From positions 496,001 through 560,000 of the forward strand of contig NZ_FNOH01000002.1 of assembly GCF_900106535.1 (NCBI RefSeq): a stretch of DNA of 64,000 nt. Direction: 5' to 3'. Under the pieces are notes generated by a model. That model worked only from the letters and a program-made list of their open reading frames with translations. It ran no database searches and was not told where the DNA came from. Positions 1-7,236 of the stretch are shown piece by piece. The stretch comes from Myxococcus xanthus (GTDB lineage Bacteria > Myxococcota > Myxococcia > Myxococcales > Myxococcaceae). The position numbers and the translations under genes were made by a program. The first letter of the stretch is position 1. Every line of letters begins with the position of its first letter.

Positions 1-188
1 CCTGGGACAAGCTGGTGGACGTGACGGTGTACCTCACCGACATGAAGAAGGACTTTCCCACCTTCAACCGGCTGTGGGCGGAGTACTTCAAGGACAACCC
101 GCCGTGCCGCACCACGCTCGAAATCAACCGGCTGCCCACGCCGATTGCCATCGAGCTCAAGTGCATCGCCACCATCGGAGGTGAATGA
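1..188 (+). CDS. RidA/YjgF-family deaminase, probable 2-aminomuconate deaminase (3' end only)
   Basis: Only the last 61 codons are in the window; the reading frame is entered at base 3 and ends with TGA at 186-188. The fragment has the typical C-terminal half of RidA/YjgF proteins: a V-x-V-Y-L-T-D-M strand, then F-N-x-x-W-x-x-Y-F, then C-R-T-T-x-E-I-N-x-L-P with the conserved substrate-binding Arg, and an I-E-x-x-C-I-A end. RidA-fold proteins hydrolyse enamine/imine intermediates, and one branch serves as 2-aminomuconate deaminase in the 3-hydroxyanthranilate pathway. The next gene starts directly after the stop and encodes 3-hydroxyanthranilate dioxygenase, which favours that role. The family is clear; the specific substrate is inferred from context. 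Confidence 0.8.
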   Translation, partial: WDKLVDVTVYLTDMKKDFPTFNRLWAEYFKDNPPCRTTLEINRLPTPIAIELKCIATIGGE

Positions 189-713
189 ATGGGCCGCCTG
201 ACCCCCATCAACTTCAAGAAGTGGATTGATGAGCACCGCCACCTGCTCAAGCCCCCCGTGGGCAACCAGCAGGTGTGGGAGGACCGGGAGTTCATGGTCA
301 CCGTCGTCGGCGGGCCCAATGCGCGCACGGACTTCCACATCAACGAGGGCGAGGAGTTCTTCTACCAGCTCGAGGGCACGATGAACCTGCGGGTCATCGA
401 CGAGGGCCAGGTGCAGGACATCCCCATCCACGAAGGGGAGATATTCCTGCTGCCGCCCAACGTGCCCCACTCGCCCCAGCGTCCCGCGGGCACAGTGGGC
501 CTGGTGCTGGAGCGCCGCCGCCAGCCGAAGGAGCTGGATGGCTTCATGTGGCTGTGCCCGCAGTGCGGCGAGAAGCTCTACGAAGAGTTCGTGCATGTCA
601 CCAACCTGGTGACGCAGCTTCCGCCCATCTTCGAGCACTTCTACGGCAACCCCGACAACTGCACCTGCAAGAAGTGCGGGACGAAGGTGGTCAAGGGAGG
701 TCCCGCCCGTTGA
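189..713 (+). CDS. nbaC: 3-hydroxyanthranilate 3,4-dioxygenase
   Basis: A 174-residue cupin that opens the ring of 3-hydroxyanthranilate with Fe(II) and O2 to give 2-amino-3-carboxymuconate semialdehyde. The expected iron ligands are visible as His50, Glu56 and His94, and Arg46, Arg98 and Glu108 sit where the substrate-binding residues lie. A C-terminal rubredoxin-like site (Cys123-x-x-Cys126 and Cys160-x-x-Cys163) marks the short bacterial form of the enzyme. The ATG directly follows the previous stop codon, with a GGAGG ribosome site overlapping the end of that gene. The next gene's TTG start overlaps this stop, so translation is probably coupled. Confidence 0.95.
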   Translation: MGRLTPINFKKWIDEHRHLLKPPVGNQQVWEDREFMVTVVGGPNARTDFHINEGEEFFYQLEGTMNLRVIDEGQVQDIPIHEGEIFLLPPNVPHSPQRPAGTVGLVLERRRQPKELDGFMWLCPQCGEKLYEEFVHVTNLVTQLPPIFEHFYGNPDNCTCKKCGTKVVKGGPAR

Positions 714-1726
714 AAGTCGACATCCACACGCACCTCCTCCCCGCCCACCTGCCGCGCTTCGCCGAGCGCTACGGCTACGGCGGCTTCATCACCCTGGACC
801 ACCATGCGCCCTGCCGCGCGCGCATGCTCCGGGATGACGGCAAGTTCTTCCGCGAAATCGAAAGCAACTGCTGGGACCCGGTGAAGCGCATCGAGGAGTG
901 CGACGCGGCCGGCGTCCACGTCCAGGTGCTGTCCACGATTCCCGTCATGTTCGGCTACTGGACGAAGCCCGAGCACGGCGCGGACCTGGCGCGCTTCCTC
1001 AATGACCACCTCGCCTCCGTGGTGCACGCGCACCCCAAGCGCTTCGTGGGCCTGGGCACGGTGCCGCTCCAGTCCCCGGAGCTGGCGGTGCGCGAGCTGG
1101 AGCGCTGCGTGAAGGAGTTGGGGCTGGCGGGCGTGCAGATTGGCTCGCACGTCAACGACTGGAACCTGTCCGACCCGGCGCTGTTCCCCTTCTTCGAGGC
1201 CGCCAGCGAGCTGGGCGCGTCCGTCTTCGTCCACCCGTGGGACATGATGGGCGAGGCGAAGATGCAGAAGTACTGGCTGCCGTGGCTGGTGGGCATGCCG
1301 GCCGAGGTGTCGCTGGCCATCTGCTCCGTCATCTTCGGCGGCGTGCTGGAGCGGCTGCCCAAGCTGCGCTTCGCCTTCGCGCACGGCGGCGGCGCGTTCC
1401 CACACACGCTCGGCCGGATTCAGCACGGCTTCGAGGCCCGGCCTGACCTGGTGGCCGTGGACAACAAGGTGCCGCCCCGGGACTACCTGGGCCGCTTCTG
1501 GGTGGACTCGCTGGTCCACGACCCGGAGGCGCTGCGCTACATCGTCCGGCTCTTCGGGCAGGACAAGGTGGCGCTCGGCAGTGACTACCCCTTCCCCCTG
1601 GGCGAGGACCGCCCGGGCACGCTCATCGAGTCCCTGACCGAGCTGGAACCCGCCGCGCGGGAGCGGCTGCTCTGGCGCAACGCCTTCGATTGGCTGGGAC
1701 GCGCCCCCGAGGACTTCGCACCATGA
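710..1726 (+). CDS. nbaD: 2-amino-3-carboxymuconate-6-semialdehyde decarboxylase (ACMSD)
   Basis: An amidohydrolase-fold decarboxylase that converts the unstable product of the preceding dioxygenase into 2-aminomuconate semialdehyde, steering carbon to full oxidation rather than to quinolinate/NAD. I start it at TTG 710, overlapping the previous stop, which gives 338 residues, close to the usual 330-340. Metal ligands are visible: His6-x-His8 right after the start, His175 in F-V-H-P-W-D, His225 in F-A-H-G-G-G, and Asp292 in G-S-D-Y-P. The metal motif at residues 6-8 requires a start this close. The stop overlaps the kynU start (ATGA). Confidence 0.93.
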   Translation: MKVDIHTHLLPAHLPRFAERYGYGGFITLDHHAPCRARMLRDDGKFFREIESNCWDPVKRIEECDAAGVHVQVLSTIPVMFGYWTKPEHGADLARFLNDHLASVVHAHPKRFVGLGTVPLQSPELAVRELERCVKELGLAGVQIGSHVNDWNLSDPALFPFFEAASELGASVFVHPWDMMGEAKMQKYWLPWLVGMPAEVSLAICSVIFGGVLERLPKLRFAFAHGGGAFPHTLGRIQHGFEARPDLVAVDNKVPPRDYLGRFWVDSLVHDPEALRYIVRLFGQDKVALGSDYPFPLGEDRPGTLIESLTELEPAARERLLWRNAFDWLGRAPEDFAP

Positions 1727-3003
1727 CGACGCCGTACCTCTTCGAGGACTCCGAGTCCTTCGCGCGGAAGTTGGACGCGGAAGACGCGCTGCGCGGCTAC
1801 CGCGACGCGTTCCACTTCCCGCCCGGCCCGGACGGCAAGCCGGTGGTGTACCTGGCGGGCAACTCGCTGGGCCTCCAGCCGCGCAACGCCGCGCGCTACA
1901 TCCAGGAGGAGCTGGAGGACTGGGCGCGGCTGGGCGTGGAGGGACACCACCACGGCCGCCACCCGTGGCTGCACTACCACGAGCTCGTCACCGAGCATGC
2001 CGCGCGGCTGGTGGGCGCCAAGCCGTTGGAAGTGGTGGTGATGAACACCCTGTCGGTGAACCTGCACCTGATGATGGTGTCGTTCTACCGGCCCACGAAG
2101 CAGCGCTTCAAAATCCTGGTGGAGGCCGGCGCCTTCCCGTCGGACCAGTACGCCGTCGCCTCCCAGGTGCGCTTCCACGGCTACGACGCGCGCGAGGCCG
2201 TGCTGGAGCTGAAGCCGCGCGAGGGCGAGGAGACGCTGCGCACCGAGGACATCCTCGAAACCATTGAGCGTCACGGCCACGAGGTGGCGCTGGTGATGCT
2301 GGGCAGCGTGAACTACCTCACCGGGCAGGCGTTCGACCTGGCCGCGATTACGAAGGCCGCGCACGCCAAGGGCTGCTTCGTCGGCTTCGACCTGGCGCAC
2401 GGCGCGGGCAACCTGAGGTTGTCGCTGCACGACGACGGACCGGACTTCGCGGTGTGGTGCTCGTACAAGTACCTCAACGCCGGCCCGGGCGCGCTGGGCG
2501 GCGTGTTCGTCCATGAGCGGCACGCGCACACGAAGGACCTCCCCCGCTTCGAGGGCTGGTGGGGCCACGACAAGCAGACGCGCTTCCAGATGGGGCCCAC
2601 CTTCAGCGCGCTGCCGGGCGCGGAGGGGTGGCAGCTGTCCAACCCGCCCATCTTCCAGCTCGCGGCGCTGCGCGCGTCCCTGGAGCTGTTCGACCAGGCT
2701 GGCATGGCGGCGCTGCGCGCCAAGAGCGAGCGGCTCACCGGCTACCTGGAGTTCCTGCTGGACCGGCTGCCCGAGGGATTCGTGCGCATCACCACGCCCC
2801 GGGACGTGAAGCAGCGCGGGGCCCAGCTCTCCCTGCGCTTCCGCGGCGAGCCCCAGGGCCTGCTGAAGCGCCTGGGAGACGCGGGCATCATCTGCGACTT
2901 CCGCAAGCCGGACATCATCCGCGCCGCGCCCGCGCCGCTCTACAACTCCTTCACGGACGTGTACCGCTTCGTGAAGACGCTGGAGGGCCACGCCCGTGAG
3001 TGA
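1723..3003 (+). CDS. kynU: kynureninase
   Basis: A 426-residue PLP-dependent fold-type I hydrolase that cleaves 3-hydroxykynurenine (or kynurenine) to 3-hydroxyanthranilate (or anthranilate) and alanine. Recognisable blocks are the Y-L-A-G-N-S-L-G-L-Q-P motif near residues 43-53, G-F-D-L-A-H-G-A-G-N near 221-230 with the cofactor-binding Asp, and the S-Y-K-Y-L-N motif whose Lys249 should form the Schiff base. The length matches the family. The start ATG overlaps the ACMSD stop by ATGA. The end overlaps the next gene by 8 bases. Confidence 0.96.
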   Translation: MTTPYLFEDSESFARKLDAEDALRGYRDAFHFPPGPDGKPVVYLAGNSLGLQPRNAARYIQEELEDWARLGVEGHHHGRHPWLHYHELVTEHAARLVGAKPLEVVVMNTLSVNLHLMMVSFYRPTKQRFKILVEAGAFPSDQYAVASQVRFHGYDAREAVLELKPREGEETLRTEDILETIERHGHEVALVMLGSVNYLTGQAFDLAAITKAAHAKGCFVGFDLAHGAGNLRLSLHDDGPDFAVWCSYKYLNAGPGALGGVFVHERHAHTKDLPRFEGWWGHDKQTRFQMGPTFSALPGAEGWQLSNPPIFQLAALRASLELFDQAGMAALRAKSERLTGYLEFLLDRLPEGFVRITTPRDVKQRGAQLSLRFRGEPQGLLKRLGDAGIICDFRKPDIIRAAPAPLYNSFTDVYRFVKTLEGHARE

Positions 3004-4390
3004 GGCGCGCAAGGACACCGTCACCGTGGTGGGCGCGGGGCTGGTGGGCTCGCTGCTCTCCATCTACCTGGCGCGCCGGGGCCACACCGTGGAGCTGCTG
3101 GAGCGACGCCCGGACATGCGGCGCGAAACAGTCGACGGGGGCCGCTCCATCAACCTGGCCATCTCCACGCGCGGGCTGCATGCGCTCCGGCAGGTGGGCC
3201 TGGAAAACGAGGCGCTGAAGCACGCCATCCCCATGCGCGGGCGGATGATTCACCCGCCGCAAGGCGAGCTCGTCTACCAGCCCTACGGCAAGGACGACTC
3301 GCAGCACATCAACGCGATGTCGCGCGGGTGGCTGAACGCCTTCCTCATGACGGCGGCGGAGGCCACCGGGAAGGTGCGCATCCGCTTCAAGCAGCGGGTG
3401 ACGGATGTGGACTTCGGCTCGGGCGCGCTCACGGTGCACGACGACGCCACCGGAGAGGCGCGCCAGGAGCCCGGCCGCGTGGTGTTCGGCACGGACGGCT
3501 CCGCCTCCGCCATCCGCCAGGCCTTGGAGAAGCGGCCGGACTTCAAGGGGACGCAGGAGCAGCTCGGCCACGGGTACAAGGAATTGACGATTCCGGCGGG
3601 CCCCGGCGGCGCGTTCCAGATGGAGAAGCACGCGCTCCACATCTGGCCTCGCGGCACGTTCATGTTGATCGCGCTGCCCGACGAGGAAGGCAGCTTCACC
3701 TGCACGCTGTTCCTGCCCTGGCAGGGGCCGGTGAGCTTCGCGTCCCTGGACACGCCCGCGAAGCTGGAGGCGTTCTTCGGCGCGCAGTTCCCAGATGCGA
3801 AGGCGCTCATCCCGGACCTGGTGGAGGCGTTCTTCTCGCGTCCCACGGGCAGCATGGTGACGGTGAAGGGCGCGCCCTGGCACGCGGGTGGGCAGACGCT
3901 GCTGCTGGGCGACGCCGCGCACGCCATCGTCCCCTTCTTCGGCCAGGGGATGAACTGCGGCTTCGAGGACTGCGTCGTCCTGGACCAACTGCTGGGACAG
4001 GGCGCCGGCTGGGAGCAGGTCTTCACGGACTTCGAACGCCTGCGCAAGACGAACGCGGACGCCATCGCCGACATGGCGGTGGAGAACTTCGTCGAGATGC
4101 GCGACAGCACTGGCGACCCGCGCTTCCTGTTTCGGAAGGCCGTGGAGAAGGTGCTGCTCAACGCCTTCCCGGGCGAGTTCGTCAGCCGCTACTCCCTGGT
4201 GAGCTTCAGCCACGTGCCTTACCGGCTGGCCTATCAGATGGGTGCGCTGACGGACGGCATCGTCTCCGAGCTGAGCGAGGGCCTGCCTCGGGCGGAAGAC
4301 GTGGACCTGAAGCGCGCGGCGGAGCTCATCCGGAGCCGGCTGACACCATTCATGAAGGAGCACGCTGATGGATTTCGGACTGAAGGGTAG
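2996..4390 (+). CDS. kmo: kynurenine 3-monooxygenase
   Basis: A 464-residue group A flavoprotein monooxygenase that hydroxylates kynurenine to 3-hydroxykynurenine using NADPH, FAD and O2. The N-terminal dinucleotide motif G13-A-G-L-V-G18 follows a beta strand, a G-T-D-G-S motif lies near residue 165, and G-D-A-A-H-A-I-V-P-F-F-G-Q-G near 303-316 contacts the FAD ribityl chain. The Y-x-Y-G-K and N-A-M-S-R-x-x-L-N segments are typical of KMO. The start is GTG at 2996, inside the end of kynU, giving frame-shifted overlap and probable coupling. KMO is uncommon in bacteria and marks the complete 3-hydroxyanthranilate route here. Confidence 0.95.
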   Translation: MSEARKDTVTVVGAGLVGSLLSIYLARRGHTVELLERRPDMRRETVDGGRSINLAISTRGLHALRQVGLENEALKHAIPMRGRMIHPPQGELVYQPYGKDDSQHINAMSRGWLNAFLMTAAEATGKVRIRFKQRVTDVDFGSGALTVHDDATGEARQEPGRVVFGTDGSASAIRQALEKRPDFKGTQEQLGHGYKELTIPAGPGGAFQMEKHALHIWPRGTFMLIALPDEEGSFTCTLFLPWQGPVSFASLDTPAKLEAFFGAQFPDAKALIPDLVEAFFSRPTGSMVTVKGAPWHAGGQTLLLGDAAHAIVPFFGQGMNCGFEDCVVLDQLLGQGAGWEQVFTDFERLRKTNADAIADMAVENFVEMRDSTGDPRFLFRKAVEKVLLNAFPGEFVSRYSLVSFSHVPYRLAYQMGALTDGIVSELSEGLPRAEDVDLKRAAELIRSRLTPFMKEHADGFRTEG

Positions 4391-5105
4391 ACGCGCGCTG
4401 GTGATGGGCGCGTCCGCGGGGCTGGGTTACGCCATCGCGGAGGCGTTGGTGAAGGAAGGCGCCACGGTGGCCATCTGCTCGCGCGGTGGCGAGAAGCTGG
4501 AGCGCGCGGCGAAGGCGCTGGGCGCGGCGCTCGCGGTGCCGTGCGATTTGACGCAGCCCCAAGCCGCGAAGGCGCTGGTGGAGACTGTCACCGCGAAGCT
4601 GGGCGGCGTTGATGTCCTCGTGGTGAACACGGGCGGGCCACCGTCAGGTGGCTTCGAATCCCTGACGGCAGAGCAGTGGCAGCTCGGCTTCCAGAGCCTG
4701 TGGATGGCCGCGGTGGATGGCATCCAGGCGGTGCTCCCGGGGATGAAGGAGCGCCAGTGGGGCCGCATCGTCCTGGTGACGTCGCTGGCGGCGCGCGAGG
4801 CGATGAACAACCTGACCATCTCCAACGGCCTGCGCGCGGGCCTGCTCGGGTTGGTGAAGACGGTGAGCAACGAGGTGGCGCAGCACGGCGTCACGCTGAA
4901 CGCGGTGCTGCCGGGCTACCACGCCACCGAGCGCATGCAGCAGCTCGGGCTGACGGACGAGAAGGTGGCGCCGCAGATTCCCGCGCGGCGGCTGGGCCGC
5001 CCGGAGGAGCTGGCCGCGCTCACGGCGTTCCTCGCCTCCGAGCAGGCGTCCTACATCACCGGGCAGTCCATCGCGGTGGACGGCGGCGCGCAGCGAGGCT
5101 TCTGA
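4368..5105 (+). CDS. SDR-family protein without the catalytic Tyr, last gene of the kynurenine operon
   Basis: A 245-residue Rossmann-fold protein. The N-terminal nucleotide motif reads G-A-S-A-G-L-G (residues 14-20), and the N-T-G-G and C-terminal I-T-G-Q-x-I-x-V-D-G-G motifs are those of short-chain dehydrogenases. The active site is altered: after the conserved Ser in V-T-S-L-A-A, the usual Y-x-x-x-K is replaced by N-G-L-R. Such SDR-like beta-ketoacyl-reductase relatives form a known branch of unclear activity. The ATG lies 23 bases inside kmo, so it is surely co-transcribed. It might act on a semialdehyde or oxo-acid of the pathway, or be non-catalytic; I cannot decide. Confidence 0.85.
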   Translation: MDFGLKGRRALVMGASAGLGYAIAEALVKEGATVAICSRGGEKLERAAKALGAALAVPCDLTQPQAAKALVETVTAKLGGVDVLVVNTGGPPSGGFESLTAEQWQLGFQSLWMAAVDGIQAVLPGMKERQWGRIVLVTSLAAREAMNNLTISNGLRAGLLGLVKTVSNEVAQHGVTLNAVLPGYHATERMQQLGLTDEKVAPQIPARRLGRPEELAALTAFLASEQASYITGQSIAVDGGAQRGF

Positions 5106-5128
5106 GCGCGTCCAACGACGCGGGCCTG

Positions 5129-5152
5129 GCCGGGCGCCTCGTCTGGCCCGGC
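5129..5152. terminator. possible bidirectional hairpin between convergent genes
   Basis: GCCGGGC at 5129-5135 and GCCCGGC at 5146-5152 can pair across a 10-base loop, between the SDR stop and the stop of the minus-strand gene. There is no T-run on either side, so this is only a weak terminator candidate. Confidence 0.3.
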
Positions 5153-6052
5153 TCAGTCCGCGGCGGCCCGAGTGAACAACCGGCCGCCCTGCTTGCGCCG
5201 GCGATAATCCTCCTCCCACGCCGCCATTTCCGCGGCATGCGCCTCGGCGACACGCCGCGCATCGGTCTCGCGCACGTCCTCCATGAGCTTCTTCATGTCC
5301 GCGACCTCCACGGCGCTCTCCTCCCCGTCCGACGCGACTCTGACGTAGCTGCCGTCGTCGAGCTTCCGCATACGGCCCGCCGCGACTTCCTCGTCGAAGT
5401 TGACCGCCTTGGCCTCGGAGAGCGCCGCCAGGAGCTCAAGCTGCGAATCAAAGCTCTCCCGCGGAAGGAGCGGCATGTCCGGGAAGTCCCTTTCGTACAC
5501 GCTGCTTCGAGGCTCCCCGCCCACCTCCTTCCGAAGCGGCACCACCACGGTGGTGAGGTGATGATTGAAATGCGCGATGAGGAGGTCGCTGCTCAGCCAC
5601 CCGAGCGGCAGGCCCACGAGCGCCACGGTCACCATCGTCCCCACCCACGGCATCCGCCAGCGCACCATGAGCTGGGAGCACACACCGAACGTCATCAGGA
5701 TGCCTCCCACCAACGTCGACTGGCTGAACATCACGATGGGGTCACGGAAGAGCTCGAACTGAACCCATCCCGCGAGCAGGGGCCCGGCCCACATGGCGGC
5801 GCACCCCCAGATGAGGTGACGCTTCATCTGCGGCATCACACTGGGTTTTCCCTCCTTCAGTTGCCGCCGTATCGCCAGCACATGCAACAACCCCGCGAGG
5901 CCGATGGCCCCGACCCCATAGAGGAGCGTTGGGACCGCGGCGCCCACCGGCGAGCCCTCGAACACGGCCTGGATGCCCCGGGAAAGGCCCATGGTCACCA
6001 AAGCGCTCCCAAGGATGTAGACCAGCAAATAGACGATGCCCACGCCCCACAC
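5153..6052 (-). CDS. multi-pass membrane protein of unknown function
   Basis: A 299-residue protein not assigned to a family. Residues 1-150 contain about five hydrophobic spans, starting immediately with V-G-I-V-Y-L-L-V-Y-I-L-G. The C-terminal half is soluble and charged, ending in a Glu/Ala/Arg-rich segment that should be helical and possibly coiled. The start codon appears to be GTG, so the first membrane span begins almost at residue 1. It stands alone between the convergent kynurenine operon and the hydrolase gene behind it, which lies upstream on the same strand about 45 bases away and could be co-transcribed. Confidence 0.75.
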   Translation of the reverse strand: MWGVGIVYLLVYILGSALVTMGLSRGIQAVFEGSPVGAAVPTLLYGVGAIGLAGLLHVLAIRRQLKEGKPSVMPQMKRHLIWGCAAMWAGPLLAGWVQFELFRDPIVMFSQSTLVGGILMTFGVCSQLMVRWRMPWVGTMVTVALVGLPLGWLSSDLLIAHFNHHLTTVVVPLRKEVGGEPRSSVYERDFPDMPLLPRESFDSQLELLAALSEAKAVNFDEEVAAGRMRKLDDGSYVRVASDGEESAVEVADMKKLMEDVRETDARRVAEAHAAEMAAWEEDYRRRKQGGRLFTRAAAD

Positions 6053-6096
6053 TTACCGTGGATTTCAGGCAAACCCAACCGCGCCCATGCAAAGCC

Positions 6097-6903
6097 TCAC
6101 ATCAAGGACTGCACCGCGGCCACGACGTGGGGCCACTCCCGCGAGCGCGGGTCGATGACCTCGAAGTGCCCCGCTCCCGGCAAGGTGACGCAGCGGACGT
6201 CGTCTCCCAGCTCACGGCCGCGCGCACAGAAGTCCTCGCTCATCGACACGGGCACGGTGTCGTCCTCCGTTCCGTGGACGAGCACCTGGGCCACCCCGAG
6301 CGGCTGGAGCGACGCGGGCGAGGCGGTGCGGTAGCGCTCCGGCACCGAGGACGGCGTGCCGCCCAGGAAGGTCTCCACGATGCCGTCCCCCAGCCGGTGC
6401 GCGAACGCGCGCGGCAGGTCCACGACGCCCGCGAGCGGCACCACGCCATGCAGGGGCAACGGCGCCGCACTGTAGAGCGCATCGCCGGGCCGCAGCCGGT
6501 GCCTGGCCCCCAGCCACGCCGCCAGGTGCCCTCCCGCCGAGTGGCCGAGCGCCACGACGCGTGAGAGGTCCAGCGCATGGGCCTGTGCGAGCGTGCGCAG
6601 GAAGTCAGTGCCGCGCGCCACGTCCTCCAGCGTGCCGGGCCAGCCACCGCCGTCGTGCCCCACGCGCCGGTACTCCAGACTCCACGTCGCGAAGCCGCGC
6701 CGGGTCAGGTCCGCGCACAGGTGCCCGGCATGCTCCAGGTCGTACTTCGCGCGCCAGAAGCCGCCATGGATGACGACCACCACCGGGTGCGGCCCAGGTC
6801 CTTCGGGCATTCGCAGGTCCCCGAACTGGTGGGGTTCCCTGCCATACGCCATGCGCGCATCCGCGGTGGGAGCGGGCGTCTCCAGGACCCACATCGAACT
6901 CAT
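6097..6903 (-). CDS. alpha/beta hydrolase, candidate kynurenine formamidase
   Basis: A 268-residue serine hydrolase. The oxyanion segment H46-G-G-F-W50, the nucleophile elbow G-H-S122-A-G-G-H, an Asp in G-T-E-D-D and His in G-A-G-H-F form a complete catalytic set. H-G-G-(Y/F)-W with G-H-S-A-G is the pattern of the BD-FAE/arylformamidase group, which includes the eukaryotic-type formamidase that turns N-formylkynurenine into kynurenine. That step is not supplied by the visible part of the neighbouring kynurenine operon, and this gene lies only 1 kb away on the other strand. Function is therefore inferred from motif plus context; a general carboxylesterase is the alternative. Confidence 0.8.
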   Translation of the reverse strand: MSSMWVLETPAPTADARMAYGREPHQFGDLRMPEGPGPHPVVVVIHGGFWRAKYDLEHAGHLCADLTRRGFATWSLEYRRVGHDGGGWPGTLEDVARGTDFLRTLAQAHALDLSRVVALGHSAGGHLAAWLGARHRLRPGDALYSAAPLPLHGVVPLAGVVDLPRAFAHRLGDGIVETFLGGTPSSVPERYRTASPASLQPLGVAQVLVHGTEDDTVPVSMSEDFCARGRELGDDVRCVTLPGAGHFEVIDPRSREWPHVVAAVQSLM

Positions 6904-7236
6904 GCGGACATCCTACTCCGCGGCATCCGCCCGCCTGCCTGGCGCCGACCGGGGAGCCCTCCCCACGGCGTGCGGCCCACGTCCCAGACGCCCGCAACGG
7001 GCCTATCCAGACCGGCCGCCCCCGGCCGCCCCAGTGCCCCCCCGGCCATCCATCCGAGGGCTCCCTTGGTAGGCGTGAGTGTCATCCAGCGGGCTCCGAA
7101 GGTTTCATCGCCAAGATTTTATGCTCCACATCTCCAGATTTGGGCTTGATTTCCGCTCGGCAAATGTAAATACCTGGGCCCACGGACTCATCCCGCCGCA
7201 CCGACGGCGAAGAATCCGGCCTGGGAGGCACGAACA
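6904..7236 (+). promoter_or_regulatory. intergenic region with probable glnA promoter
   Basis: This 333-base gap separates divergently transcribed hydrolase and glnA. The first 170 bases are very GC-rich and show nothing I recognise. From about 7100 to 7175 the sequence becomes AT-rich for this genome, with TTGATT at 7146-7151 and TAAATA at 7167-7172, a sigma70-like pair with a short 15-base spacer. A strong GGGAGG ribosome site precedes the glnA ATG by 7-8 bases. I saw no -24/-12 element. Confidence 0.4.

Noticed and set aside
641-1519. Minus-strand open frame opposite ACMSD
   Set aside because: Antisense shadow without start signal or domain; ACMSD metal motifs on the plus strand are decisive.
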